A DNA stretch of 64,000 nt from Pyxidicoccus caerfyrddinensis (GCF_010894405.1 NZ_JAAIYA010000018.1:62001-126000), one strand, 5' to 3'; shown: positions 16,868-25,897, counted from the stretch's first letter. Notes: generated from the sequence alone by a model not told the origin. Program-made: numbers and translations.

Positions 16868-17512
16868 ATGGGCGCGATGCGGAAGCTGGCGTGGGGACTC
16901 CTGGTGCTGGGCACGGCCTGCGGAGGCTCTCGCGCGGCGGTGAAGGACTCCCGGGGCGAGGCCGCGAAGCACGAGCAGGTAATGGGTGTGGGCGGCTCCG
17001 GCAATGCCGGCCACTCCACCACCCGGCGTTACGTGGACGAGGACCTGGGCTTCGAAATCATCCGGCCCACGGCGGACTGGCAGCTCGACGAGACGAACGA
17101 GCGCACACCGGAGGGACTCTCCATTCCCGTCATCCTCCGCCACAACACCTCCGGGGCGCAGGTGGTGCTGCAGGTGGCCCCGGCGGTGGCGTCTCCCACG
17201 CAGTTCGCCGAGCGACTGACGGAAGGGTTGCGCCAGCAGCCGGGCTTCACCACCACGGACCCGGTGCCCATTCCCCTGTCCGAGAACGCGGTGGGCTTCG
17301 ACTTCACGGTGGGGGATGCGGTGCTGGGCCGCGTCGCCGTGCGCGAGGGCCGGCCGGGCCGCGTGCTGATGATGCTGGCCACGTGGCCGGCGCAGTCGGC
17401 GGCGGACGTCACCCAGAGCGTGGACGCCCTCATCGAAGGCGTCCGTCCGCTCCCGGGGCCCGGGCCCGGTGCCACCCAGGCGGCCCCGCTCACCCAGGCG
17501 TCGCGCCGATAA
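16868..17512 (+). CDS. Small lipoprotein of unknown function
   Basis: A 214-residue predicted lipoprotein: signal peptide MGAMRKLAWGLLVLGTACGG with lipobox GTAC. An ATG three codons later would serve equally well. The mature part (YVDEDLGFEIIRPTADWQL, then VILRHNTSGAQVVLQVAPAV) resembles PsbP-like or DcrB-like small beta domains in general pattern, but this is weak. The C-terminus is Pro/Gly-rich and disordered. It is the last plus-strand gene before the convergent leucyl aminopeptidase. Confidence 0.7.
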   Translation: MGAMRKLAWGLLVLGTACGGSRAAVKDSRGEAAKHEQVMGVGGSGNAGHSTTRRYVDEDLGFEIIRPTADWQLDETNERTPEGLSIPVILRHNTSGAQVVLQVAPAVASPTQFAERLTEGLRQQPGFTTTDPVPIPLSENAVGFDFTVGDAVLGRVAVREGRPGRVLMMLATWPAQSAADVTQSVDALIEGVRPLPGPGPGATQAAPLTQASRR

Positions 17513-17570
17513 GCGCTACCGCCCGGAGCCGTGGGCGCCCGTGCTGGCGCGCCCGGACTTCAAGGCCGCG

Positions 17571-19184
17571 TTACGACCGCGCGGACTTCTTCGCGCCCTT
17601 GCCGCCCTTCGCCTTGGCCGCGGGGGCCGGAGCGGCGGGAAGCGCGTAGGCCTCGGGGTTGGCCGCCTGCGTCTCCGCGCGCAGCCGCACCCACTCCACC
17701 AGCGTGCGCACGCCGACACCGGTGCCGCCCTTGCTCAGGTAGCCGCGCTCCTTGGGGCTGTTGGACGGGCCGGCAATGTCCAGGTGCACCCAGGGCGTCT
17801 CGCCGACGAACTCCTTGAGGAAGAGCGCGGCGTTGATGGAGCCGCCCCAGCGCTCGCCGGAGTTCTTCATGTCGGCCACCTCGGAGCGCAGCGCGTCCTT
17901 CTGCAGCTCGCTCACCGGCATGCGCCACATCTCCTCGCCCGCGGTGCGCGCGGCCTGGAGCACCTCGTTCACCGCGCCGTCGTGCTCGCCGAAGGCGCCG
18001 ACGATGTAGTTGCCCAGCGCGATGACACAGGCGCCCGTGAGCGTGGCCAGGTCGATGACGGCGGACGGCTTGTGCTCGCAGGCCCAGGTGAGGATGTCGC
18101 CCAGCACCAGCCGGCCTTCCGCGTCGGTGTTGGTGATTTCCACCGTCTTGCCCAGGCGCGAGGTGAGGATGTCACCGGGCTTGTACGCGTTGCCGGACGG
18201 CATGTTCTCGCACGCGCCGATGAAGGCGTGCACGGGGAAGGGCGGCTTGAGCGCGGCGATGACCTTCATCGCGCCCAGCACCGCGGCCGAGCCGGCCATG
18301 TCCGTCTTCATCTCCACCATGCCCTCGGTGGGCTTCAGCGACAGGCCGCCCGAGTCGAAGGTGATTGCCTTGCCCACCAGCGCCAGCGGCGGGCGCTTCG
18401 CGTCACGCGCGTTCTTCGGCGTGTAGACGACGTGGATGAGGCGCGGCTCCTCGGTGCTCCCGGCGGTGACGCCCAGGAACATGCCCATGTTGAGCTTCTC
18501 GATTTCTCGCTGGCCGCCGATGGTGACCTGCAGGCCGCCTTCCTTGGCCGCCTGCCGCGCGGCCTCGGCCAGCACCGTGGGCGTCACCGCGTTGGGCGGC
18601 TCGTTGACCAGGTCTCGCGCCCAGTTGGTGGCGTCCGCAATCCGCTTCGCCAGGGCCAGCGCGTCCTCCAGGGCCTTCGACTTCTCGGTGCCGTCGGGCA
18701 GCACCAGGGCCACCTTCGTCACCTTCGCGGGGTTCTTCTCCTCGCGGGCGGAGGACTTGTACTTGTCGAAGCGGTAGAGGCCCAGCCCCAGGCCCTCCAC
18801 CACCGCGCGCACGGCGGTGTCCGCCGCGTCGGTGGCCGGCAGCACGAAGGCCACCGAGCCCACCTTCAGCCGCTGCGCGGCCTTCACTGCGCGGCCAGCG
18901 GCCAGGCGCAGCACCTCGGGCTGGAAGCGGGCGCGGTTGCCCAGGCCCAGGAGCAGCACGCGCTCCGCGGTGGCGCGGCCGTGCGTGTGCATCAGGAAGG
19001 ACTGCTCTGCCTTGGCCTTGAAGCCCTCCTGGGTGGCGGCACCGCGCAGGCGTCCCTCCAGGGCGGAGTCGGCCGAGGCCAGTGAGGACGGGGCGGCATC
19101 TCCCAGCTCGCCCTCGAAGAGGGGAATGACGAGCAGCTCGCCGCTCGCCTTCGTGACATCGCCGGAGACGAAGCTGAAATTCAT
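17571..19184 (-). CDS. pepA: Leucyl aminopeptidase, M17 family (PepA)
   Basis: A 537-residue dinuclear-metal aminopeptidase that removes N-terminal residues from peptides in the cytoplasm. GKAITFDSGGLSLKP, MKTDMAGSAAV and the family signature NTDAEGRL give the metal ligands and the catalytic Lys and Arg. The N-terminal macro-like domain (residues 1-170) is typical. The start at 19184 (MNFSFVSGDVTKASGE) is chosen because upstream in-frame residues are not family-like. The Lys/Ala-rich C-terminal tail of about 25 residues is an extension on the usual fold. Divergent from the gene at 19321. Confidence 0.96.
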   Translation of the reverse strand: MNFSFVSGDVTKASGELLVIPLFEGELGDAAPSSLASADSALEGRLRGAATQEGFKAKAEQSFLMHTHGRATAERVLLLGLGNRARFQPEVLRLAAGRAVKAAQRLKVGSVAFVLPATDAADTAVRAVVEGLGLGLYRFDKYKSSAREEKNPAKVTKVALVLPDGTEKSKALEDALALAKRIADATNWARDLVNEPPNAVTPTVLAEAARQAAKEGGLQVTIGGQREIEKLNMGMFLGVTAGSTEEPRLIHVVYTPKNARDAKRPPLALVGKAITFDSGGLSLKPTEGMVEMKTDMAGSAAVLGAMKVIAALKPPFPVHAFIGACENMPSGNAYKPGDILTSRLGKTVEITNTDAEGRLVLGDILTWACEHKPSAVIDLATLTGACVIALGNYIVGAFGEHDGAVNEVLQAARTAGEEMWRMPVSELQKDALRSEVADMKNSGERWGGSINAALFLKEFVGETPWVHLDIAGPSNSPKERGYLSKGGTGVGVRTLVEWVRLRAETQAANPEAYALPAAPAPAAKAKGGKGAKKSARS

Positions 19185-19320
19185 GGGCCGATGAGCTCCT
19201 GAACGGATGGAAGGGGGATGCTGGAGGTCGCGGACTGTAACGCCCACCCTGTCGAGCGCAAAGCGCTCGATTTCATTCGAGCATTGCAATGGCGTGAGCC
19301 ACTGGATAGCAGTGTGGGGA

Positions 19321-20214
19321 ATGCCCACGCTGCTGATGCATCTGACCGCCATCGAACGGATGGCCGCCAATCCGGGCGACCTGCCGGCGGACTGGGTGCG
19401 CGCGCTCGCCGAGGACCTTCCGTATGCGCGCTTCGGCGCGGCGCTGCCAGACCTGCCGCTATGCGAGGGCGTGCGCGGAGGGCTGTCGGCCTTCCTTCCG
19501 GAGCGCGAGCCGCCCCCCTTCGCCCGCCTGTACCACGAGCGCGCGCCGGTGGGCTTCGGCCTGAAGATGGCGGAGCTGGTGGCCACCGGCGCGCTGGTGG
19601 GCAACGAGGCGGGGCTCGCGCTGCTGGCGGGCTACTTCACGCACCTGTGTCTGGACCGGCGGCTGTATCCGGTGGTGGACAGGCTGGTGAGCCGCCACCG
19701 CCGCCGCGGCGAGCAGGCACGCAACACGCACCGCGACATCGAGTGGGCGCAGACACTCTTCTACCTGCGCGAGCTGCATGGCGTGGAGCTGATGGGCACG
19801 CCGCGCATCCGCGAGAAGTGTCAGGTGGTGAAGAGCCCCGGCTTCCCGTGGCGCGGCATCGGCCGTGGCATCTACGAGCTTGTCCGCCTGTCGTCGCAGG
19901 AGCGCGTGGGCCAGGCGCCGTCCAAGGCGGACGTGGATGGCTGGGTGCGCGGGCTGTACGTCTCCGGACTCTTCCTCTCCAGCCCCATGGGCCGGATGCG
20001 CTCGCTGCCGGCGTACGCGCACCTGTCCTTCCAGGAGCTGTACCGCAACGACACGCTCGACTTCGCCGCCGAGGTGGAGGGCGCGCTGGAGTCCGCGCGC
20101 GGAGTGTTGCGCAGGCTGCACGGCTACATGGCCCGGGGGACCTTCACGCCCCGCACGCGCGCCCGTTTCCTCGAGGTGTTTCCCGAGGGCACACTCGGCG
20201 CGTGTGCCGCATAG
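19321..20214 (+). CDS. Zinc-dependent phospholipase C-like family protein
   Basis: A 297-residue protein resembling the Zn_dep_PLPC family (PF00882). It begins MPTLLMHLTAIERMA and contains ALLAGYFTHLCLDRRLYPVV and QARNTHRDIEWAQTLFYLRE, with spaced His and Asp residues that fit metal ligands. It has no signal peptide, so despite the name a cytoplasmic hydrolase is possible. The ATG at 19321 is chosen because residues upstream do not resemble coding sequence. It shares a 136-base divergent promoter region with pepA. Confidence 0.7.
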   Translation: MPTLLMHLTAIERMAANPGDLPADWVRALAEDLPYARFGAALPDLPLCEGVRGGLSAFLPEREPPPFARLYHERAPVGFGLKMAELVATGALVGNEAGLALLAGYFTHLCLDRRLYPVVDRLVSRHRRRGEQARNTHRDIEWAQTLFYLRELHGVELMGTPRIREKCQVVKSPGFPWRGIGRGIYELVRLSSQERVGQAPSKADVDGWVRGLYVSGLFLSSPMGRMRSLPAYAHLSFQELYRNDTLDFAAEVEGALESARGVLRRLHGYMARGTFTPRTRARFLEVFPEGTLGACAA

Positions 20215-20339
20215 CGTCCATGCGCACTGGCTGACAGCACACAGTTCCTCGCGAGCAGGGCAGGCATCCTGGCGAGCATTTTCCCCAGAGGGGAATGCCG
20301 CTGTCCGAACCAGGGGACCGCTCCTATCCTCGTGGAGGA

Positions 20340-21122
20340 ATGACGGTCCTACTCCTCATGGTGGCGGGCGGCCTCGCGGGCTCTCTCGGGGCGATGCTTG
20401 GCATTGGGGGAGGCATCGTCCTCGTCCCGGCGATGGTGTTGTTCTTCGGCATCCCCCTCGAGGAGGCGGTGCCGGCCAGCCTCATGTGCGTGGTGGCCAA
20501 CTCGTGCGCGGCGGCCGCGGGCTACGTGCACAATCACCTGAGTGACATCCGGCTGGGACTGACGCTGGAGCTGGCCACGGTGATGGGCGCCATCGCGGGT
20601 GGCGTGGTGGCGGCCATGGTGGCCCCGGCGATGGTGGCGGTGGTGTTCGGCCTGTTCACCCTCTACGTCTCGCTGCAGATGCTGCTGCTGCGCTCGCCGC
20701 GGCGGGAGCCGGCGACGCTGGATGACTACACGCCGATGAACTACCCGTTGGGCATCTCCGGCTCCTTCATCGCGGGTGGGCTGTCCTCGCTGCTGGGCGT
20801 GGGCGGCGGCCCGCTGAAGGTGCCGCTGATGAGCTACGGCATGCGGGTGCCGTTCAAGGTCGCCAGCGCCACCAGCAACATGATGGTGGGCGTGACGGGG
20901 GCCGCGAGCGTGGCCGCCTACGCGCTGCACGGGCACCTGAAGCTGGCGCTGGTGTCTCCGCTGGTGGTGGGGGTGCTCTGCGGCGCGTACGTCGGCGGCC
21001 GGCTGATGCCGAAGATGCCCACCGCCGTGCTCAAGCGGCTCTTCGCGGTGGTGCTGCTGGTGGTGTCGAGCCAGATGTTGTGGAAGGGAGGGGCGGGACT
21101 GTGGCCGAGCATGGTGAAGTGA
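20340..21122 (+). CDS. TSUP-family membrane transporter (TauE/SafE-like)
   Basis: A 260-residue inner-membrane protein with about eight hydrophobic helices. The two half-repeats carry the family glycine motifs: GAMLGIGGGIVLVPAM near the N-terminus and SSLLGVGGGPLKVPLM in the middle. Members export or import sulfite, sulfoacetate or other sulfur or small organic anions; the substrate here is unknown. The ATG at 20340 has GTGGAGG just upstream. Its last 22 bases overlap the next gene, a DUF1634 protein that commonly accompanies TSUP transporters. Confidence 0.9.
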   Translation: MTVLLLMVAGGLAGSLGAMLGIGGGIVLVPAMVLFFGIPLEEAVPASLMCVVANSCAAAAGYVHNHLSDIRLGLTLELATVMGAIAGGVVAAMVAPAMVAVVFGLFTLYVSLQMLLLRSPRREPATLDDYTPMNYPLGISGSFIAGGLSSLLGVGGGPLKVPLMSYGMRVPFKVASATSNMMVGVTGAASVAAYALHGHLKLALVSPLVVGVLCGAYVGGRLMPKMPTAVLKRLFAVVLLVVSSQMLWKGGAGLWPSMVK

Positions 21123-21604
21123 GCGAGCCGGCATCAGCCGGTGCGGACGCGCATGTGGTGTCCGCGGCGGTGATGGCGGACACGCACGGTGCACACAACA
21201 CGGTGAACACGGCGCGTTCGGAATCGCTGGCGCCGGAAGTGGACGCGGAGCCCATCACCCACCCCGGGTTCGACACGACGCCGGTGACGCGGGCGCGGCG
21301 TCGGGACCTGGCGGTGGCCGGAGACCGGTGGATTGCACGGGTGCTGCGCGGCGGCGCGGTCCTCAGCGGCGGCATGTTCGTGGTGTCGCTCGGCCTGGAG
21401 GCCCTGCCGCGCTCCGAAGAGGTGCACGTCGCCATCGACCTCTTGCGCAAGGGCGCGGCGTCGCTGCTCCTGGTGACGCCGGTGGCGCGCCTCGCGGTGG
21501 CGGGCACGCTGCTCGGGCTCAAGGGCGAGTGGCGCTACACCGTCATCGCCGCGGGCGTGCTGGGCCTGCTGGCGATTGCGGTGGGTGCCGGCATCCAGGC
21601 CTGA
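21101..21604 (+). CDS. DUF1634 membrane protein, TSUP partner
   Basis: A 167-residue protein with a hydrophilic N-terminal half and three membrane segments (about residues 84-103, 115-135 and 145-165), typical of DUF1634. The GTG at 21101, overlapping the transporter gene, is preferred because GGAGG stands 9 bases upstream. The first in-frame ATG at 21170 would drop about 23 residues of the charged tail. Probably a transporter accessory subunit; the function is inferred from gene pairing. Confidence 0.75.
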   Translation: MAEHGEVSEPASAGADAHVVSAAVMADTHGAHNTVNTARSESLAPEVDAEPITHPGFDTTPVTRARRRDLAVAGDRWIARVLRGGAVLSGGMFVVSLGLEALPRSEEVHVAIDLLRKGAASLLLVTPVARLAVAGTLLGLKGEWRYTVIAAGVLGLLAIAVGAGIQA

Positions 21605-21618
21605 CGTGACGGCGCCGG

Positions 21619-21650
21619 GCGCGCTTCCCCTCGGAAGGGGAGGAGCGCGC
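21619..21650. terminator. Bidirectional terminator hairpin
   Basis: GCGCGCT at 21619-21625 pairs with AGCGCGC at 21644-21650, and TCCCCT at 21626-21631 with AGGGGA at 21636-21641, around a 4-base CGGA loop with a 2-base GG bulge. It sits exactly between the convergent stops of the DUF1634 and TPR genes, and so can end transcription from both sides. Confidence 0.6.
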
Positions 21651-22525
21651 TAGACGCCGCGCGCGGCGAAGTGGGCCAGCACGTTGCGGACCTTGGCGAC
21701 CTCGTCCGCGCGGCCCTGCTCCTCGTACAGCGGCAGCACCGTCTCGAACTGGACGCGGGCCGCGGCGAAGTCCTGCAGGTAGTAGCAGGACAGGCCGAGG
21801 TCCCACCGGGCGCGGGCCTCGTACACGTGGTCGTGCAGCTCCTCGTAGAGCTCCACCGCGCGCAAGAGGTGGGGACGGGCGCCGTCGTGGTTGCCCAGCA
21901 GGCCCTCGGACTCGCCCAGCAGCAGGTGGCCCTGCGCGAGCGCCTCCGGGTCCTCGCCCTGCTCCAGGAGCGGCACGGCCTCCAGGAAGCGCTTGCGGGC
22001 GGGCTCGTACTCGCCCTTCTCCATGCGGATGTCGCCGATGTCGAGCAGCAGCCGCGCGATGCGGTCCGGGTTGCGCGTCTGGCGCAGGAGGATGAGCGCC
22101 TCCTGGTACTTCTCCTCGGCGGCCTCCGGCTGGCCCAGCGCGCGCAGGGACTCGCCGATGCAGGCACGGGCCAGGGCCTCGCCCTCGCGGTCCTTCGCCT
22201 CGTTGAAGAGCAGGGCCGCCTGGGCGATGCGCTCAATCGCGCCGCGGTGATCCTCGAAGTTCGCCTTCACGATGCCCAGGCCGAGCAGCGCCTGCGCCTG
22301 GCCGGGCTTGTACTTCGCCTGCTGGAAGAGGCCGAGCGCCTCCTCGTAGCACTCGCGGCTGGCGGCATGGTCCTCGAGGAGGCCGTGCAGCTCCGCGAGA
22401 TTCACCAGCCCCTGGCCCACCTCGGTGGGCGAGCCGGTGATGCGCAGCGGGGCCAGCGCGTTCTTCTGCTGCTGGATGGCTTCGAGGATGTGGGCGCGTT
22501 GGGAGTCGTCGGACGGGTGGTGCAT
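21650..22525 (-). CDS. Tetratricopeptide-repeat protein
   Basis: A 291-residue cytoplasmic protein made of about six TPR units (for example CYEEALGLFQQAKYKPGQAQ and KYQEALILLRQ). The start at 22525 (MHHPSDDSQRAH) follows the XRE regulator stop by 7 bases, so the two are co-transcribed. TPR partners often scaffold or titrate a regulator, but nothing here shows which. The frame remains open upstream inside the regulator gene and is not used. Confidence 0.85.
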   Translation of the reverse strand: MHHPSDDSQRAHILEAIQQQKNALAPLRITGSPTEVGQGLVNLAELHGLLEDHAASRECYEEALGLFQQAKYKPGQAQALLGLGIVKANFEDHRGAIERIAQAALLFNEAKDREGEALARACIGESLRALGQPEAAEEKYQEALILLRQTRNPDRIARLLLDIGDIRMEKGEYEPARKRFLEAVPLLEQGEDPEALAQGHLLLGESEGLLGNHDGARPHLLRAVELYEELHDHVYEARARWDLGLSCYYLQDFAAARVQFETVLPLYEEQGRADEVAKVRNVLAHFAARGV

Positions 22526-22532
22526 GCGGACC

Positions 22533-24197
22533 TCAGGCGTCCCCACCCTTGCGGCGCCGGGGCGCCTTGTCCAACGAATCGTCCTTCTCGCTGATGTGAG
22601 TCCCGTTGACGGGGACCTCGTGCGAGCCATTCGCGGGGAGCACGCCGGCCCCATTCACATGGGCCGGGCCGCCGTCCGCCGCGTGATGCACGCGCTCGGC
22701 CTTGTCCGCCTGCTCGTGGACGAGCAGCGGGGAGAAGAAGCAGTCCTTCTTCGTGTACTCGTCGAAGGCGAAGGCGAAGCGGTAGCTGGCGGCCGCGCGC
22801 TGGTTGCAGTCCGTGCGCTCGCAGAAGCGGCAGGAGATGCCGGACGGAATCGCGTCCTTGCGCAGGTCCGTGGTGGGCAGGCCGTACGCCAGGTACTTCG
22901 CGTTCTCCGCGTGGGTGCCCAGGCCGATGGAGTACGCCGTGCCCTTCACGATGGAGCCTTCGATGGGCCCCAGCTGCACCTTGGCGAAGCAGAAGTACGT
23001 CGTGCCGTCCGGCATGATGGAGTACTGCCGCGTAATCTGCGACGGGTTGAGGAAGGCCAGGTGCACGGCCCACTTCGCGCAGCTTCCGCCGCCGGTGGCG
23101 AAGCGGATGCCGGTGCCGCTGTAGCGCTTGGAGATGTTGCCGGCGATGTCCGCGCGCAGGAAGTGGAAGGGGATGCCCTGGCGCTTCGGGTCCGACAGGT
23201 TGCAGAGCCGGTGCGCCACCGTCTCGTACGTGGAGCCGAAGATGCTGGAGAGCAGCTCCACGTCGTAGCGCGTGCGCTGCACTTCCTTGAAGAAGTCCCC
23301 GTAGGGGAGCATCAGCGCGCCGGCGAAGTAGTTGGCCAGGTTGACCTTGATGAGCCGCGCCGTCTCGCCGTGGCGCATGCGGCCCGACACGAGGATGCGC
23401 TCCAAGAGCTTCTCGCGGTCCATGACCAGCAGGCCAATGGACGCGGCAATCTGGAACTTCAGCGGCTGCTCGGTGAGGAAGGGGGACAGGGTGAGTGTCT
23501 TCTCCTCGGGGTCCAACCGCCGCACCACCGACGAGCCGCTGGGCGCCGGGTCGTCGAAGAGGACGCGGTAGCCGAAGCGCTCCTCCAGCAGCCGGATGAG
23601 CTGGCCGCTGGTGAGCTGGCGCTCCAGGCGCACGTCGCGCCGCAGCGCCTCCGCCTGCTCCTCCAGCTCCGGGAAGTAGTTGCGGTGCTTCTCCAGGAAG
23701 TCGCTGACCTCGTCGAAGGGCGAGTAGTCGAAGCGGACGCCCGGCACCGTGCCGTTCTGCGCGCCGCCCTGTGCCCGGGTGCGCTCCTCCACGTTGAGCT
23801 GCGCGAGCACGTTTTCCAGCTGCGTGCGCGTGTTCTTGTAGAGGTTGAACAGCGCGGCGACCGTGCCGGCCAGCTTCGGCTCGGCGGACAGCGACTGGAG
23901 TGACTCGGGGTCGATGTCGAGGCTCTTGAGCAGCGGCTCATCCAGCAGCTTCGCCAGCGCCTCGTCCACGCGGCCCTCGCCCAGCGTGGACATGAACTGC
24001 TCGGGGTCCTGGTCGAAGTAGCGCAGGGCCTTCCAGAGCAGCGGGAAGGGCATCACCCGCTTCCCCTTCTCGATGAGGTTCAGGTACGCGGGGGAGACCC
24101 CCAGGTCCTTCGCTGCGTCTGCCTGCTTGATGTTGCGTGCAAGCCGCAGCCCACGGAGCTTCAGGCCCACGTTGGCGTTCAGTGCGTTGTCGTTCAT
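22533..24197 (-). CDS. XRE-type regulator of the PrpR/RamB/ScfR class
   Basis: A 554-residue transcription regulator. Residues 12-50 form the helix-turn-helix (ARNIKQADAAKDLGVSPAYL). The middle resembles the IrrE/ImmA-like region of the family, but the HExxH metal site is absent (HGETARLIKVNLANYF stands there). Residues 400-505 match the DUF2083-type domain with CRFCERTDCNQRA. In Mycobacterium PrpR this region holds an iron-sulfur cluster and senses propionyl-CoA or related metabolites. A TTGCAAATCG palindrome lies 63 bases upstream, close to the TTTGCAAA core reported for RamB/PrpR, so autoregulation is likely. Followed by a TPR gene. Confidence 0.85.
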   Translation of the reverse strand: MNDNALNANVGLKLRGLRLARNIKQADAAKDLGVSPAYLNLIEKGKRVMPFPLLWKALRYFDQDPEQFMSTLGEGRVDEALAKLLDEPLLKSLDIDPESLQSLSAEPKLAGTVAALFNLYKNTRTQLENVLAQLNVEERTRAQGGAQNGTVPGVRFDYSPFDEVSDFLEKHRNYFPELEEQAEALRRDVRLERQLTSGQLIRLLEERFGYRVLFDDPAPSGSSVVRRLDPEEKTLTLSPFLTEQPLKFQIAASIGLLVMDREKLLERILVSGRMRHGETARLIKVNLANYFAGALMLPYGDFFKEVQRTRYDVELLSSIFGSTYETVAHRLCNLSDPKRQGIPFHFLRADIAGNISKRYSGTGIRFATGGGSCAKWAVHLAFLNPSQITRQYSIMPDGTTYFCFAKVQLGPIEGSIVKGTAYSIGLGTHAENAKYLAYGLPTTDLRKDAIPSGISCRFCERTDCNQRAAASYRFAFAFDEYTKKDCFFSPLLVHEQADKAERVHHAADGGPAHVNGAGVLPANGSHEVPVNGTHISEKDDSLDKAPRRRKGGDA

Positions 24198-24259
24198 GGC
24201 CGAATCGGTGGCCCTTCTGGATCGCGCCGGACCTCGCGCTCCTCGGGCCTGGATCCACT

Positions 24260-24285
24260 TTGCAAATCGATTTACCGATTTGCAA
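24260..24285. promoter_or_regulatory. Palindromic operator TTGCAAATCG-N6-CGATTTGCAA
   Basis: Two perfect 10-base arms, TTGCAAATCG (24260-24269) and CGATTTGCAA (24276-24285), separated by 6 bases. The left arm contains the core TTTGCAAA (24259-24266), similar to the sites bound by RamB and PrpR regulators. It lies 63 bases upstream of an XRE regulator of that class, which makes it a likely autoregulatory operator. Confidence 0.6.
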
Positions 24286-24445
24286 TGAACGTTTTTGGGT
24301 GGGGGGACCCCTGTCCGGCGGGCGACGGAACAGCTGCCCACCGGGCCCAAGGGCCTGTAGAGGCCGCCGTAAGGCCATGTAATCGCGGTGCTTTCGGGCT
24401 ACGGCCGTGTGGGCTCCAGCAGGCGCTCGCCGCACCTTGTCAAAG

Positions 24446-24491
24446 GTTTACTGGCGCACTGCGACATGGGGCCCGTAGCGCGTCAGTAAAC
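24446..24491. repeat. Inverted repeat GTTTACTGGCGC / GCGTCAGTAAAC
   Basis: The arms at 24446-24457 and 24480-24491 match at 11 of 12 positions, spaced by 22 bases. It lies 47 bases after the fabF stop on the minus strand. It could be a fabF terminator stem or a second regulator site; GTTTAC also recurs at about 24502. Confidence 0.45.
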
Positions 24492-24537
24492 AGGATTTCA
24501 CGGTTTACAAAGAGAGTTCTGGCGAGGGCGGGGTGGA

Positions 24538-25782
24538 TCAGCCGTCCGAGCGCCGGAACACGAGCGACACATTGGTGCCGCCGAAGCCGAACGAGTTGCT
24601 CATGACGGCGTCGACGCGGGCCTCGCGGGCGGTATTCGGCACGCAGTCCAGGTGGATGCCCGGGTCCTTGTTCCGCAGGTTGATGGTGGGCGGGAGCACG
24701 CCGCGGGTGAGGGCGAGCACGCTGATGACGGCCTCGGCGGCGCCGGCCGCGCCGTTCATGTGGCCCGTCATGGACTTGGTGGAGGACACGGCGAGCGTGC
24801 GCGCGGCGTCGCCGAAGACGCGGGCAATGCCCTGCATCTCCAGCACGTCGCCGATGTCCGTCGACGTGCCGTGCGCGTTGACGTAGCCGATGTCCGCGGG
24901 TGCCAGGCCCGCGTCCTTGATGGCGGCGCGCATGCTGCGCTGGGCGCCCTCGTGCTCGGGGGCGGGCGAGGTGACGTGGTGGGCGTCGGAGCTGGCGCCA
25001 TAGCCGGACAGCTCCGCGTAGATGCGCGCGCCCCGCGCCCGGGCCTGCTCCCACTCCTCGAGCACCACCATGCCGGCGCCCTCGGCAATCACGAAGCCGT
25101 CGCGGTCCACGTCGAACGGGCGGCTGGCTTCCTGGGGGGCGTCGTTGCGCCTGGACAGGGCCTTCATCGCCGCGAAGCCGCCCACACCCAGCAGGGAGAT
25201 GGGGGCCTCGGAGCCGCCGGCCACCGCCGCGTCGAACTCGCCGCGTTGGATGCCGCGCATCGCCTCGCCGATGGCGTGGGCGCTGGTGGAGCAGGCGGAA
25301 TTGGTGGACCAGGAGGGGCCCTTGATTCCGTGGCGCATGGTGACGTAGCCGGGCGCCAGGTTGATGAGCATCTGGAGGATGAAGAACGGGCTGATGCGGT
25401 CCGGCCCCTTCTCCAGCGCCTTGCGGTAGGTCTCCTCCAGGCTGGAGAGGCCTCCGATGCCAGAGCCGATGATGGCGGCCACGCGCTCGGCGTTCTCCGG
25501 GGTGATTTTCAGCCCCGAGTCCGCCAGGGCCATGTCCGCCGCCACCACCGCGAACTGCGCGAAGCGGTCCATCCGCCGCACCTCGCGCCGCTCGATGTAG
25601 TCCTCGGGCTCGAAGTCCTTCACCTCGCCGGCGATGCGGCTGTCGAGCCGGCTCGCGTCGAAGAGGGTGATGGGCCCCACGCCGCTCCGCCCATTCACCA
25701 GGGCCTCCCAGCTCTTCTCCACGCCCGTGCCACAGGGGCTGATGAGCCCCAGCCCCGTCACCGCGACTCGCCGCTTCTGCAT
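24538..25782 (-). CDS. fabF: 3-oxoacyl-ACP synthase II (FabF-type)
   Basis: A 414-residue condensing enzyme that elongates acyl-ACP with malonyl-ACP. The Cys-His-His triad is visible: NSACSTSAHAIG (nucleophile Cys), NAHGTSTDIGD and KSMTGHMNGAAG. Length and N-terminus (MQKRRVAVTGLGLISPCG) are standard. It is not in a fab cluster; a PaaI-type thioesterase and a TetR regulator are divergent from it, so this may be a secondary or specialised copy. A promoter-like CATAAT (minus strand, 25873-25878) lies 91 bases upstream, next to a TGCCA palindrome. Confidence 0.93.
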   Translation of the reverse strand: MQKRRVAVTGLGLISPCGTGVEKSWEALVNGRSGVGPITLFDASRLDSRIAGEVKDFEPEDYIERREVRRMDRFAQFAVVAADMALADSGLKITPENAERVAAIIGSGIGGLSSLEETYRKALEKGPDRISPFFILQMLINLAPGYVTMRHGIKGPSWSTNSACSTSAHAIGEAMRGIQRGEFDAAVAGGSEAPISLLGVGGFAAMKALSRRNDAPQEASRPFDVDRDGFVIAEGAGMVVLEEWEQARARGARIYAELSGYGASSDAHHVTSPAPEHEGAQRSMRAAIKDAGLAPADIGYVNAHGTSTDIGDVLEMQGIARVFGDAARTLAVSSTKSMTGHMNGAAGAAEAVISVLALTRGVLPPTINLRNKDPGIHLDCVPNTAREARVDAVMSNSFGFGGTNVSLVFRRSDG

Positions 25783-25885
25783 GACTTGCTCTCCCCGCAC
25801 GCCTGGGGGGAAGCGATGAACAGGCCGGACGCCCGGCCCCCCGCTTCCCGCGTGCGCTCCGTAGGTCTTTGTATTATGTGCATCA

Positions 25886-25897
25886 TGCCATGTGGCA
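25886..25897. promoter_or_regulatory. Palindrome TGCCATGTGGCA between fabF and thioesterase
   Basis: A TGCCA-TG-TGGCA dyad (5+2+5) lies in the 192-base divergent gap. It overlaps a TTGCCA/CATAAT promoter-like pair reading toward fabF, though the 14-base spacing is short. It is a candidate binding site for the TetR regulator at 26503. Confidence 0.35.

Larger units (their letters stand above)
24198..24537. other. Regulatory spacer between fabF and the XRE regulator
   Basis: 340 bases without a gene. The spacer holds two inverted repeats (24260-24285 and 24446-24491, listed separately) and is locally richer in A and T than its surroundings. It probably carries the promoter of the regulator-TPR operon and the 3' end of the fabF message. 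Confidence 0.6.
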
